Part shown: positions 1 through 8,771 of the stretch, one piece after another
Position numbering within the stretch: position 1 is the stretch's first letter
Layout: every line of letters begins with the position of its first letter
Assembly (NCBI RefSeq): GCF_033898505.1
Contig: NZ_JAXAFK010000001.1
Location: forward strand, 558,001-622,000
Length of the DNA stretch: 64,000 bases
Direction of reading: 5' to 3'
Source: Pectobacterium carotovorum
Lineage (GTDB): Bacteria > Pseudomonadota > Gammaproteobacteria > Enterobacterales > Enterobacteriaceae
Notes under the pieces: generated by a model
Database searches by the model: none
Seen by the model: the letters and a program-made list of their open reading frames with translations, nothing else
What the model was told of the DNA's origin: nothing
Program-made: the position numbers and the translations under genes

Positions 1-104
1 TGCAAGTGGCAGCAAAGCCGGTGCAGAAAGCACAGGCGGTTGCGCCGCGTGCGGCTGCAGCTAAAGCGTTGCCACCCAGCAACGACAACTGGGAAAAGTT
101 CTGA
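1..104 (+). CDS. Methyl-accepting chemotaxis protein, C-terminal tail (partial)
   Basis: Only the last 33 codons lie in the window, in the frame that starts at base 3 and stops at the TGA at 102-104. The tail is rich in Ala, Pro, Gln and Lys and ends in NWEKF. That ending fits the C-terminal pentapeptide (NWETF/NWEEF type) by which the major chemoreceptors tether the CheR methyltransferase and CheB methylesterase. The flexible low-complexity linker before it is also typical. The ligand-binding and signalling domains are outside the window, so the ligand cannot be told. In E. coli the neighbour of ybfE on this side is fldA, so a chemoreceptor here is a local synteny difference. Confidence 0.75.
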   Translation, partial: QVAAKPVQKAQAVAPRAAAAKALPPSNDNWEKF

Positions 105-227
105 CGCTGGTTTTCATCAGAAAAACAGTGTGTTAGTCAGAAAAGAGTGTGCTGTTTAATTTCGGGTGAATGTTCAGGCGGCGTCAGAAATGGCGCCGCA
201 CAAGATGTGAATATCGTATTACGTCAA

Positions 228-509
228 TCAGGACTGTTGTTCTGCCAGCTGCGCCAACAGCATCTCTTCAATCAATTCACTGCGGCTGATGTTCCGCTCT
301 TCAGCAAGGCTGTTCAGGATATCAACGGCGTCGCTGTTAATCTTTAATTCAACACGGCGCAAGCCACGAACTTTATCGCGACGTAGCTGATTACGCTTGT
401 TAATTCTTAGTTGTTCGTCACGCGAGAGCGGGTTGGTCTTGGGGCGGCCCGGACGACGCTCGTCTGCGAACAGATCCAGTGTGGTGCGATCCGTTTGTTC
501 TTTTGCCAT
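228..509 (-). CDS. ybfE: YbfE family protein (LexA-regulated in E. coli)
   Basis: A 93-residue basic protein matching YbfE in length, sequence and position next to ybfF. The N-terminal half is Arg/Lys-rich with a PGRPK stretch. The C-terminal half (about residues 50-90) reads like a ribbon-helix-helix fold, with a short strand containing VELKINSD followed by two helices (AVDILNSLAEERN, SRSELIEEMLL). A DNA-binding role is therefore likely, but the function is not established. In E. coli the gene is reported to be SOS-induced; I saw no canonical CTGT-N8-ACAG box upstream here. It converges with the chemoreceptor gene, with a GC-rich inverted repeat (178-183/194-199) between them. Confidence 0.85.
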   Translation of the reverse strand: MAKEQTDRTTLDLFADERRPGRPKTNPLSRDEQLRINKRNQLRRDKVRGLRRVELKINSDAVDILNSLAEERNISRSELIEEMLLAQLAEQQS

Positions 510-800
510 AAGTAATGATACTGCAAGGTATTCGGACCAAAATACACGGTGCTGTCCATCTTGTTCTACAGATAAAAGCGATGCTGATTATCACCCTGCA
601 ACAAAGGTTGCCAGGATGCGGTTTGCTATCTGTGAAACATGTCGGGAAGTTATGCGTGCATTTTGATGAAGTGGTTACAATGCTTGTGGCTGAATCAGCC
701 GTCCCTCTACTGCGAGCGCCATCATACCCTAGCCGCACTGGCGGCGACAACGGTTAACTGCCGCCGTTATCATGAATCCGCCAGTGTCAGTGTCGTCTGG

Positions 801-1580
801 TTAATTCGTGTCCAGAAAACGGTGGATAGCGCGCAAAACCGCATCGGGTTTTTCTGAGTGAACCCAGTGACCTGCTCCGCTGACTACATGCGCACGCGCC
901 GCCGGGAACTGACGCAATAGTGAGTCGCGATAGCGATCGTCCAGATAAGGAGAATCGCCGCCGCGAATGAATAGGATAGGGCCTTGCCAGGCGGGAACAT
1001 CCTGCCAGCCAACGATGTTTTCGTACTCATCCCACAACACCGGTACGTTAAAACGCCACTCTCCCTGTTGGAAGGATTTCAGCAAAAACTGAATCACGCC
1101 TTCTTCCTTTATATGCTGACGCATTAACGCGGTAGCTTCTGAGCGCGAGGTCAGGCCTGCTTCCGTCACGGCGCGCAGCGCGGCAAAAATAGTGTCGTGG
1201 CGGCGTACCTGATAATCCACCGGTGCGATATCAATCGCGACCAGCTTGTCCAACCGTTCGGGAATGAGCGCGCTGAGTGCCATCGCGACTTTCCCGCCCA
1301 TTGAATGCCCAATCACGATAGCGCGTTCGATGTTCAGTTCATCCAACAACGCCAGTACGTCCTGCGCCATCGCGGGGTAATTCATCTGCGGCGAACGCGG
1401 CGACAAACCATGATTGCGTAAATCGATTTGCAGGATGTCGTGCGTGTTTTGCAAATCTCGGCCCAATACGCCAAGGTTATCCAGCGTGCCAAACAGGCCA
1501 TGAATCAGGACGACAGGGAGTTTATCTGTGGGTTGGTGCGCATTTTGCCAGCGATGATTCAATTTCATGGTGAAGTTCAT
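801..1580 (-). CDS. ybfF: Alpha/beta-hydrolase YbfF (esterase)
   Basis: A 259-residue alpha/beta-hydrolase fold protein. Visible motifs are the oxyanion-hole HGLFG near residue 27, the nucleophile elbow GHSMGG near residue 93, and the catalytic His in GAGHWVH near the C terminus. Conserved IDIAPVDY and RRHD segments identify the YbfF subgroup, which hydrolyses short acyl esters and acyl-CoA in vitro; the physiological substrate is unknown. It is transcribed divergently from seqA, as in E. coli. A second ATG four codons downstream (base 1568) gives the same N terminus as E. coli YbfF; neither start has a clear Shine-Dalgarno sequence, so the exact start is uncertain. Confidence 0.9.
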   Translation of the reverse strand: MNFTMKLNHRWQNAHQPTDKLPVVLIHGLFGTLDNLGVLGRDLQNTHDILQIDLRNHGLSPRSPQMNYPAMAQDVLALLDELNIERAIVIGHSMGGKVAMALSALIPERLDKLVAIDIAPVDYQVRRHDTIFAALRAVTEAGLTSRSEATALMRQHIKEEGVIQFLLKSFQQGEWRFNVPVLWDEYENIVGWQDVPAWQGPILFIRGGDSPYLDDRYRDSLLRQFPAARAHVVSGAGHWVHSEKPDAVLRAIHRFLDTN

Positions 1581-1693
1581 TCAGAGAGACATGGGCTTAG
1601 GGTATCATGACTTTAGAATCAATGTTGTCGCTGAAGAGATGTGAAAGGCATTGGGGCATAGTCTGACTTTTGCTATTGTCCCATTATGCCGCT

Positions 1694-1722
1694 GTTCGAT
1701 AATATTTGAACGCCTGTATAAT
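1694..1722 (+). promoter_or_regulatory. Candidate seqA promoter
   Basis: A perfect -10 hexamer TATAAT at 1717-1722 lies about 100 bases before the seqA start. The -35 region 17 bases upstream (GTTCGA, 1694-1699) is poor, so the assignment rests mainly on the -10 box and on its place in the divergent ybfF/seqA gap. Confidence 0.4.
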
Positions 1723-1820
1723 CCTTTTGATTTGAGTCATCTACCCATAGATGCCGGGTTACAGAAGGGAAACGTCTCTGTAATTTGCGCGATTTTGGGT
1801 AAAAACAGCACTGGATAAAG

Positions 1821-2360
1821 ATGAAAACTATTGAAGTCGACGAAGAGCTTTATCGTTATATTGCCAGCCACACACAGCATATCGGTGAGAGCGCATCGGA
1901 TATTTTACGGCGCATGCTGAAATTTACCGCTGGGCAGCCTGTTACCACGCCTGCGGTAGAGGCTGTTGCAACAACAGCGACGTCTCAGCCTGCCGCTGCA
2001 CCGAGCCCACGCGATCGGGTACGAACCTTGCGTGAGCTGCTGCTGTCGGATGAATACGCTGAACAGAATAAGGCCATCAATCGCTTTATGCTGGTTCTGT
2101 CCACGCTGTATACCTTATCGCCGCAGGAGTTTGCTGCTGCGACAGAATCTCTTCATGGCCGCACGCGGGTCTATTTCGCGGGTGACCAGCAAACATTGCT
2201 TCAGCATGGCACACACACCAAGCCCAAACATATTCCGGGTACGCCATACTGGGTGATTACCAACACGAACACCGGTCGTAAACGTAGCATGGTTGAGCAC
2301 ATCATGCTGACGATGCAGTTCCCAACGGAACTGACAGAGAAAGTGTGCGGCACCATCTAA
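1821..2360 (+). CDS. seqA: SeqA, negative regulator of replication initiation
   Basis: A 179-residue protein matching SeqA over its full length. SeqA binds hemimethylated GATC sites, sequesters oriC from re-initiation and helps organise new DNA behind the fork. The N-terminal oligomerisation domain begins MKTIEVDEELYRYIASHTQ (residues 1-35). A Pro/Ala/Thr-rich linker covers about residues 40-70, and the C-terminal DNA-binding domain carries the NTNTGRKR segment near residue 152, corresponding to the loop that contacts methylated GATC. It is followed 47 bases later by pgm in the same direction, the conserved seqA-pgm pair. Confidence 0.97.
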   Translation: MKTIEVDEELYRYIASHTQHIGESASDILRRMLKFTAGQPVTTPAVEAVATTATSQPAAAPSPRDRVRTLRELLLSDEYAEQNKAINRFMLVLSTLYTLSPQEFAAATESLHGRTRVYFAGDQQTLLQHGTHTKPKHIPGTPYWVITNTNTGRKRSMVEHIMLTMQFPTELTEKVCGTI

Positions 2361-2407
2361 TTATATATCAACCACTTATCTAACTACAGCGTTAGGGAGA
2401 AGCGCCA

Positions 2408-4051
2408 ATGGCTAATCACCCAAGGGCCGGACAGCCTGCCCGGCAGAGCGATTTGATTAATGTGGCACAGTTAACGTCACAATATTATGTGCTGCAGCCG
2501 GAAGTCGGCAACACAGCGCATGCGGTGAAATTTGGTACATCTGGCCATCGCGGCAGCGCGGGGCGCCATAGCTTTAATGAACTGCACATTCTGGCGATCG
2601 CACAGGCGATTGCTGAAGAGCGTAAAAAGCAAGGCATCAGCGGCCCGTGCTATGTCGGTAAAGATACTCACGCGCTCTCCGAACCTGCGTTTATCTCCGT
2701 GCTTGAGGTGCTGGCTGCCAACGGCGTCGATGTGATCGTGCAGTTGGATAATGGTTTTACCCCAACGCCTGCGGTGTCTAACGCCATTCTGGTTCACAAC
2801 CGTCAGGGTGGTGCGCTGGCGGACGGTATTGTAATCACGCCGTCCCACAACCCGCCGGAAGATGGCGGCATTAAATATAATCCGCCGAACGGTGGCCCGG
2901 CAGATACCAATCTCACTAGCGTGATTGAGAAGCGCGCAAATGCCTTGCTGGCAGATGAACTGCGTGACGTGAAACGTATTACGCTGGATCAGGCGTGGAA
3001 AAGCGGACATGTCCACGAGCAGGATCTGGTTCAGCCGTATGTAGAAGGGCTGGCTAGCGTGGTGGACATGGCGGCGATTCAACGCGCCGGTCTGAAACTG
3101 GGCGTCGATCCGCTGGGTGGTTCCGGCATTGCCTACTGGCAGCGTATTGCCGAGCACTACAAGCTGGATCTGACGCTGGTGAACGATGCGGTCGATCAGA
3201 CATTCCGCTTTATGTCGCTGGATCACGATGGCGTGATTCGTATGGACTGCTCGTCAGAATTCGCCATGGCTGGGCTGCTGGCGCTGCGTGATAAATTCGA
3301 TTTGGCGTTTGCCAACGATCCTGATTATGACCGCCACGGTATCGTCACCCCTTCCGGGCTGATGAACCCGAACCACTATCTGGCGGTGGCGATCAACTAT
3401 CTGTTCCAGCATCGTCCACAGTGGGGACAGTCTGTTGCTGTCGGCAAAACGCTGGTATCCAGTGCGATGATCGATCGCGTCGTGGCAGATTTGGGCCGTA
3501 AGCTGGTGGAAGTACCGGTTGGCTTCAAATGGTTCGTTGACGGGTTGTATGACGGCAGCTTTGGCTTCGGCGGTGAAGAGAGTGCGGGGGCGTCCTTCCT
3601 GCGCTTTGATGGTACGCCGTGGTCGACGGACAAAGACGGCATCATCCTGTGTCTGCTGGCGGCGGAAATTACGGCCGTGACGGGTAAAAACCCACAGCAG
3701 CATTATGATGAGCTGGCACAGCGCTTTGGCGCGCCGAGCTACAACCGTATTCAGGCCTCTGCGACGCATGCACAGAAAGCCGTACTGTCCAAGCTGTCGC
3801 CTGAGCAGGTATCGGCCAGCACGCTGGCAGGCGATCCGATTACTGCGCGCCTGACCGCTGCGCCGGGCAACGGGGCATCGATTGGCGGCCTGAAAGTGAT
3901 GACGGAGAACGGCTGGTTTGCCGCGCGTCCTTCCGGCACGGAAGAGGCCTACAAAATCTACTGTGAAAGTTTCCTCGGGGTGGAACACCGCGAGCGCATC
4001 GAGAAAGAAGCGGTAGAAATTGTCAGTGCGGTACTCGCAACGGCTAAATAA
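2408..4051 (+). CDS. pgm: Phosphoglucomutase (alpha-D-glucose-specific)
   Basis: A 547-residue enzyme of the phosphohexomutase family, interconverting glucose 1-phosphate and glucose 6-phosphate and so feeding UDP-glucose, glycogen and envelope sugar synthesis. Four family motifs are visible: the substrate loop TSGHRGS near residue 44, the phosphoserine loop TPSHNPP near residue 145, the Mg-binding DPDYDRHG near residue 304, and the phosphate-binding RPSGTEE near residue 512. Length equals the E. coli enzyme. A good Shine-Dalgarno (AGGGAGAAG) precedes the ATG. It is downstream of seqA and ends at a strong intrinsic terminator. Confidence 0.97.
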   Translation: MANHPRAGQPARQSDLINVAQLTSQYYVLQPEVGNTAHAVKFGTSGHRGSAGRHSFNELHILAIAQAIAEERKKQGISGPCYVGKDTHALSEPAFISVLEVLAANGVDVIVQLDNGFTPTPAVSNAILVHNRQGGALADGIVITPSHNPPEDGGIKYNPPNGGPADTNLTSVIEKRANALLADELRDVKRITLDQAWKSGHVHEQDLVQPYVEGLASVVDMAAIQRAGLKLGVDPLGGSGIAYWQRIAEHYKLDLTLVNDAVDQTFRFMSLDHDGVIRMDCSSEFAMAGLLALRDKFDLAFANDPDYDRHGIVTPSGLMNPNHYLAVAINYLFQHRPQWGQSVAVGKTLVSSAMIDRVVADLGRKLVEVPVGFKWFVDGLYDGSFGFGGEESAGASFLRFDGTPWSTDKDGIILCLLAAEITAVTGKNPQQHYDELAQRFGAPSYNRIQASATHAQKAVLSKLSPEQVSASTLAGDPITARLTAAPGNGASIGGLKVMTENGWFAARPSGTEEAYKIYCESFLGVEHRERIEKEAVEIVSAVLATAK

Positions 4052-4054
4052 GTG

Positions 4055-4082
4055 AAAAGGCGCTGCTTGCAGCGCCTTTTTT
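4055..4082 (+). terminator. Intrinsic terminator after pgm
   Basis: A 10-bp perfect stem, AAAAGGCGCT (4055-4064) against AGCGCCTTTT (4071-4080), has a 6-base loop and ends in a T-run. It directly follows the pgm stop codon and also faces the minus-strand EamA gene. Confidence 0.85.
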
Positions 4083-4114
4083 AATCTTGTACGAACAGAA
4101 AACGCAGAACGCCT

Positions 4115-4543
4115 TTATCCCAGTGCGACCAGCAGCGCTCCCACGGAAATCAGCGCCACGCCGGCTCCCGCCATCAGCGAAATCTTTTCTCCCAGCAGAA
4201 TGACTGCCAGCACGACAGCAAAAACCACGCTGAGCTTATCGATCGGGGCGACCTGGGCGACGTTACCGTTCTTCAATGCGACAAAGTAAAACAGCCATGA
4301 CAGCGCCCCCGCGACGCCGCTGAGCACGATAAACAACAACGCTTTTTTATTGGCAACAACCTCACCGACCAGCGCCAGCTTGCCTTGTGCGACCACCACT
4401 CCCACCAGAAAAAGTGCCATGATGACGGCACGAATTGCGGTCGCCGTATTGGCGTCCAGATTTTGCAGACCAATCTTGCCAAATATCGCGACCATCGCGG
4501 CGCACACAGCAGACAGCAAGGCGTAAATTAACCAACTACTCAT
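4115..4543 (-). CDS. Half-size EamA/DMT-family membrane protein
   Basis: A 142-residue, very hydrophobic protein with about five predicted membrane segments. It matches a single EamA (DMT superfamily) repeat, with the C-terminal LLGEKISLMAGAGVALISVG pattern typical of that domain. Full DMT exporters carry two such repeats (about 300 residues), so this is a half-size member that probably acts as a homodimer. The substrate cannot be inferred. It sits between pgm (convergent) and kdpE (same strand, 82 bases upstream); I see no reason to link it to potassium uptake. Confidence 0.8.
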   Translation of the reverse strand: MSSWLIYALLSAVCAAMVAIFGKIGLQNLDANTATAIRAVIMALFLVGVVVAQGKLALVGEVVANKKALLFIVLSGVAGALSWLFYFVALKNGNVAQVAPIDKLSVVFAVVLAVILLGEKISLMAGAGVALISVGALLVALG

Positions 4544-4625
4544 GACGGCGTATTCCTGAAGAAAAGACAGGCGCGTACCGCGGGAAACATTCTCTACGGA
4601 CGTCGCCTGATACAGAAAGATGATT

Positions 4626-5306
4626 TTACGGCATAAAACGATAACCGATAGCGGTTTCAGTCAAGAGATGGCGTGGTCTTGCCGGATCGCTTTCCAGCTT
4701 CTGGCGCAAGTGCCCCATATAAATGCGCAGATAGTGGCTGTGCTCGACGGCGTTCGGCCCCCAAACCTGCGTCAGTAGCTGGCGTTGCGTTAGCACTTTG
4801 CCTGGGTTAGCGAGGAGTGTGGCTAACAGACGAAATTCGATGGGCGTCAGGTGCAGTTCCTGACCGTCACGATTCACCTGCCGATTGAGTAAATCCACGG
4901 TGATCGTACCGAAGCTCACCAGCGGCGTTTCCTGCTGTGTGTTGCTGTGGCGACGCAGCGCGACGCGCAATCGTGCTAACAGTTCGCCGATGCCGAACGG
5001 CTTCGTCAGATAATCATCGGCACCGGCATCCAGCGCGTCTATTTTATCCTGCTCGTCGGCACGGGCAGACAGCACAATCACGGGCAGGTTGCTCCACTGA
5101 CGTAAATCGCGAATGTAGTCGATACCGTCGCCGTCCGGCAGGCCCAAATCGAGAATAATCAGATCGGGTTTGCGCGTGGCCGCTTCCAGCAAGCCGCGCT
5201 GCATCGTTTCGGCGTCAAACACGCGGCAGCCTTCGCCCTCCAGCGCCTGACGAACAAAACGACGGATCTCTTTTTCATCTTCAACGATTAGAATAGTGGC
5301 CTGCAA
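4626..5306 (-). CDS. kdpE: KdpE, response regulator for potassium uptake
   Basis: A 226-residue OmpR/PhoB-type response regulator. The receiver domain has the acidic pair ED (residues 10-11), the phospho-acceptor Asp in ILDLGLP near residue 53 and the conserved Lys in LTKPFG. The winged-helix output domain spans about residues 130-226, with LTPIEFRLL and HLRQKLE. It activates kdpFABC when phosphorylated by KdpD. The start is probably TTG (bases 5306-5304): a strong GAGGAG lies about 11 bases upstream inside the last kdpD codons, no ATG or GTG is available nearby, and the N terminus then aligns with E. coli KdpE. Only five bases separate it from kdpD, implying translational coupling. Confidence 0.93.
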   Translation of the reverse strand: MQATILIVEDEKEIRRFVRQALEGEGCRVFDAETMQRGLLEAATRKPDLIILDLGLPDGDGIDYIRDLRQWSNLPVIVLSARADEQDKIDALDAGADDYLTKPFGIGELLARLRVALRRHSNTQQETPLVSFGTITVDLLNRQVNRDGQELHLTPIEFRLLATLLANPGKVLTQRQLLTQVWGPNAVEHSHYLRIYMGHLRQKLESDPARPRHLLTETAIGYRFMP

Positions 5307-5311
5307 TGGAT

Positions 5312-8074
5312 TCAGTGCTCCTCAATATCTTCTGGTTCGAGATCCGGCGGTGTCGACAGCGGTAAGGTGAAATGGAAAGCGGCACCGCCGTTTTTCGCAT
5401 TGGCTGCCCAAATACGGCCACCGTGAATTTCCACAATTGCTTGACAGATTGCCAGCCCCAGCCCTACGCCGGGAATCGATGACTCTTTGTGACCACGGGA
5501 AAATTTATCAAAAATCATGCTTTCCTGACCGATTTCAATCCCCGGGCCATTATCCTGCACGATGATTTCCAGCACGCTTTCCTGCGCATCGTGCTGCGGG
5601 GCGGTGCTCTCTGCAATAAGGCTTGCTGGAATAATGCTTGCTGAAATCTCAATGGTGGCCTGCTCTCCGGCGTACTTCAGCGCATTCTCCAACAGGTTAA
5701 TGAACACGCGTTCCACCAGCCCTGCATCACAATAAACCAGAACCATCTCATCAGGTAGATTAACCTGAATGGTGTTTTTCGCCAGCGCGCTTTCCAACTG
5801 CTGTAGGGCGCTGCCGATAAGCTCCTCCGGTGTTTGCCACTCTTTGCGCAGGTTAAAGCCATCCGACTGAATACGCGCCATATCGAGCAGATTATTCACC
5901 AGCCGTGTGGTGTTTAAAATATGCTGGCGGATCTGGTTGGCCTGCTGGGCATAGGGCGACCCTTCGCTTGCCAGATTCAACGTCAGAATCTCGGCCTGAC
6001 CAAAAAGTACGGTCAGCGGCGTGCGGAGATCGTGCGAAAGCGCGGCGAGCAGCGAGTTACGCAACTGTTCGCGCTCGGCATCCAGCCGGGCATTTTCCGT
6101 ACTTTGCATCAGGTGCAGACGCTCCAGCGCGTTGGCGATCAGCACGGTAAAGGTTTCCAGCAGGCGTTGCTGTTCGGGGATCATCAGCTGGCGGGCGTTA
6201 TTGGGCTCGATTGCCAACACGCCGAAGATTTGCTGTGTGGTGGCGAGCGGCAGGATCTGATACGACACGCCGGGCAGGGTCGTCGTTCCCGCTCCGGCCG
6301 GCGCGCGATGATCGAAGCTCCAGCGGGCGATAGCATGATCGACAATCAACTGCTGACCGTCTCGCGCAGGCTGTGCGAGTTCCGGCGAGGTATGGTGCAG
6401 GCTATCGGCGAGCAGAACTGCGATCCTGGCCTGAAACGTCGTGCTGAGAAAATGCTGGCTGGCTTCGACAATATCAGTGCTGGACAGGCTGCGGTTCAGC
6501 GCCTTGGACATCTCGTACAGATGGCGCACGCGCTGCTCACGATAACGGGCGACTCTGGCCTGATAGCGTACACCTGCGGTCAGATTACCGACCAGCAGGC
6601 CGACGCCGAGCATCACGGCAAAGGTGACCAGATATTGCGCATCCGACACGGCAAACGTGCCGCGCGGCAGAATAAAGAAGAGATCGAAACTGGCGACGTT
6701 GATGACGGCGGCGAACACCGACGGCCAGCGGCCAAAGAAGAGCGCAACAATCACCACGGCCAGCAGATAAATCATCACCAGATTGACCGGTTCCAGCATG
6801 GCAAACGGCGACCACGAGGCGAGTAGGGTGATCAAGGCGCACAGCAGCGTGGCGAGCCCGCAGCCAAACAGCTGCATACGCCATTTTTCTACCAGCCCGC
6901 GCGCATCGGGCGTTTTAATCGGCGCGGCTGGCACGTCGTCCTGCACGGCGACTACAACCAGATCGAGATCCGGCCCCAGTCGGCCGAGCCGTTCGGCAAA
7001 GCGAGTGCGCCACCACCAGCCGAAGCGCTGCTCTACGTGGCGACCAATGACGATCTTGCCGAGGTTGTGCTCACGCGCGTAGCGCAGGACGGCAAGCTCC
7101 TCGTCGGGTTCGGACAGCGTCACCGTTTCTGCCCCTAAATCCTGAGCCAGCTTGAGCGCCCGCAAGATGGCGCGCCGTTGCGGTTCAGGCAAGCGGTGCA
7201 GGCGCGGGGTTTCGACGTAAACGGCGTGCCAGGCGCTGCCTAACCGCGCTGCCAGTCGTGCCGCTGTTCGCACCAGTTTTTCATTACCCGTGCCGTGGCC
7301 GATGCATAACAGAATGGCATCGCGCGTATGCCAGACCTGCTCGCGCCCTTGTCCGGCACGCATGGCGCGCATTTGATCGTCAACCCGATCCGCCATGCGC
7401 CGCAGCGCCAGCTCGCGCAGGGCGATTAAATTGCCTTTGCGGAAAAAATTCTCGACGGCGCGCTCGGCCTGTAGCGGCAGATACACTTTGCCCTCATTCA
7501 GGCGCTGCCGCAGATCGTCCGGCGGCAAGTCCACCAGAATGACTTCGCTGGCCTGATCGAATATCGGGTCCGGTACGGTTTCTCGTACCCGAATCCCCGT
7601 AACGCCGCCGACCACATCGTTCAGGCTTTCCAGATGCTGAACATTTACCGTCGTAAAGACGTCGATACCGGCATCGAGCAGTTCCTGCACGTCCTGCCAG
7701 CGCTTGGGATGACGCGATCCGCTCACGTTGCTGTGCGCTAACTCGTCGATCAGAATCAGCGCCGGACAGCGTGCCAGCGCCGCATCCAGATCGAACTCGA
7801 CAGTATGGCGACCATGGTGGCGAAAATGCTTGAGCGGCAGCAGCGGTAAACCCTCCAGCAGCGCAGCCGTTTCGCTGCGGCCGTGGGTCTCGACCACGCC
7901 GACAAGAATATCCAGCCCTTGTGCACGCAGCCGCTGGGCTTCCTGCAACATGGAATAGGTTTTTCCGACGCCCGCACAGGCGCCAAAAAAGATCTTCAGC
8001 TTGCCGCGCGGTGGCGCACCGACCTGAGCTAGCAGGCTATCGGGATCCGGGCGACGATCTTCACCGTCAATCAT
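5312..8074 (-). CDS. kdpD: KdpD, sensor histidine kinase for K+ limitation
   Basis: A 920-residue membrane sensor kinase, slightly longer than the E. coli protein (894). The N-terminal KdpD domain has a Walker A motif GACAGVGKT at residues 31-39, followed by a universal-stress-protein-like region (about 250-370). Four closely spaced membrane helices (about 395-500) and a GAF-like segment come next. The kinase core has the phospho-His box ALSHDLRTPL near residue 685 and ATP-binding N, G1 and G2 boxes (NLLENALKYA, DNGPGI, GVGLGL). KdpD responds to low external K+ and ionic stress and phosphorylates KdpE. A good ribosome site (AAGGGA) precedes the ATG. Two hairpins separate it from kdpC. Confidence 0.96.
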   Translation of the reverse strand: MIDGEDRRPDPDSLLAQVGAPPRGKLKIFFGACAGVGKTYSMLQEAQRLRAQGLDILVGVVETHGRSETAALLEGLPLLPLKHFRHHGRHTVEFDLDAALARCPALILIDELAHSNVSGSRHPKRWQDVQELLDAGIDVFTTVNVQHLESLNDVVGGVTGIRVRETVPDPIFDQASEVILVDLPPDDLRQRLNEGKVYLPLQAERAVENFFRKGNLIALRELALRRMADRVDDQMRAMRAGQGREQVWHTRDAILLCIGHGTGNEKLVRTAARLAARLGSAWHAVYVETPRLHRLPEPQRRAILRALKLAQDLGAETVTLSEPDEELAVLRYAREHNLGKIVIGRHVEQRFGWWWRTRFAERLGRLGPDLDLVVVAVQDDVPAAPIKTPDARGLVEKWRMQLFGCGLATLLCALITLLASWSPFAMLEPVNLVMIYLLAVVIVALFFGRWPSVFAAVINVASFDLFFILPRGTFAVSDAQYLVTFAVMLGVGLLVGNLTAGVRYQARVARYREQRVRHLYEMSKALNRSLSSTDIVEASQHFLSTTFQARIAVLLADSLHHTSPELAQPARDGQQLIVDHAIARWSFDHRAPAGAGTTTLPGVSYQILPLATTQQIFGVLAIEPNNARQLMIPEQQRLLETFTVLIANALERLHLMQSTENARLDAEREQLRNSLLAALSHDLRTPLTVLFGQAEILTLNLASEGSPYAQQANQIRQHILNTTRLVNNLLDMARIQSDGFNLRKEWQTPEELIGSALQQLESALAKNTIQVNLPDEMVLVYCDAGLVERVFINLLENALKYAGEQATIEISASIIPASLIAESTAPQHDAQESVLEIIVQDNGPGIEIGQESMIFDKFSRGHKESSIPGVGLGLAICQAIVEIHGGRIWAANAKNGGAAFHFTLPLSTPPDLEPEDIEEH

Positions 8075-8092
8075 GTTCTATCCCTTATTAGC

Positions 8093-8147
8093 GCGGCCTG
8101 AACGATGGTCAGGCCGCAGCAAAGACGGCGGGGAGTCTGGCTCCCCG
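8093..8147 (-). other. Two tandem hairpins between kdpC and kdpD
   Basis: Two perfect inverted repeats occupy the kdpC-kdpD gap. The first is GCGGCCTGA (8093-8101) with TCAGGCCGC (8109-8117) and a 7-base loop. The second is CGGGGAG (8129-8135) with CTCCCCG (8141-8147) and a 5-base loop. Neither is followed by a T-run on the minus strand. They may act as mRNA-stabilising or attenuating structures that give kdpFABC more transcript than kdpDE; that role is inference. Confidence 0.6.
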
Positions 8148-8176
8148 TATAGTCACTAATAATAACGCACTGTCGA

Positions 8177-8752
8177 TTAAGGCAGAGGTTTTTCCTTATC
8201 CAGCGCCAGGTTCAGCAGCAAGACATTGACCGCCGGCTGCCCAATGAACGCGGGCTTACTCGTTTCGGTAAAGCGATCGATCAATTGCTGCACCTGCTGG
8301 AGCGACATTCCTCTGGCCTGCGCGATGTAGAGCGCCTGATAGCGTGCGGCTTCTGGGGAAATCTGCGGATCCAGCCCGCTGCCGGATGCCGTCAACAGTT
8401 CAGCAGGCACCGGCTGCTGATTGCCAACCAACTGATGCCAATGCGCGGCGCGTTCACCGATCTGTTTGTCCAGCGCTGGATTGCTGGCGGCTAGATTGCT
8501 ACCGCCGGACGCCAGCGCGTTATAAGGCGCATCTGACGTGGCGGAAGGACGCCCCTGAAAATAGCCCGCTCGACTGAATGACTGCCCGATCAGGGATGAC
8601 CCCACGGCGGTATTCTCACGGTAAATCAGCGATCCGTTTGCCTGTGTCGGGAACAGCCACTGTGCCAGCACCGTTGTCAGCAGCGGGTAGGCCAGACCGG
8701 TAAACAGCAGTAATAATAAGAATAAAAACAAAGAGGAACGTAAATAGCGCAT
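8177..8752 (-). CDS. kdpC: KdpC, K+-transporting ATPase small subunit
   Basis: A 191-residue subunit with one N-terminal membrane helix (residues 7-30) and a periplasmic domain. Family signatures include the LIGQSF/YFQGRPSA region around residues 55-70 and the SGGSNL stretch. KdpC stabilises the KdpFABC complex and helps ATP and K+ binding. Size and position after kdpB match the standard operon. The ribosome site (GACGGG) is weak, so expression probably depends on coupling from kdpB, which ends 19 bases upstream. Confidence 0.95.
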   Translation of the reverse strand: MRYLRSSLFLFLLLLLFTGLAYPLLTTVLAQWLFPTQANGSLIYRENTAVGSSLIGQSFSRAGYFQGRPSATSDAPYNALASGGSNLAASNPALDKQIGERAAHWHQLVGNQQPVPAELLTASGSGLDPQISPEAARYQALYIAQARGMSLQQVQQLIDRFTETSKPAFIGQPAVNVLLLNLALDKEKPLP

Positions 8753-8771
8753 AGCGTATACCCGTCAGTCC

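Noticed and set aside
552..571. CTGT and ACAG half-sites upstream of ybfE, considered as a LexA box
   Set aside because: The spacer is 12 bases instead of 8, so it does not fit the LexA consensus.
639..857. 72-codon plus-strand frame between ybfE and ybfF
   Set aside because: No recognisable family, poor ribosome site, and it runs into the 3' end of ybfF on the opposite strand.
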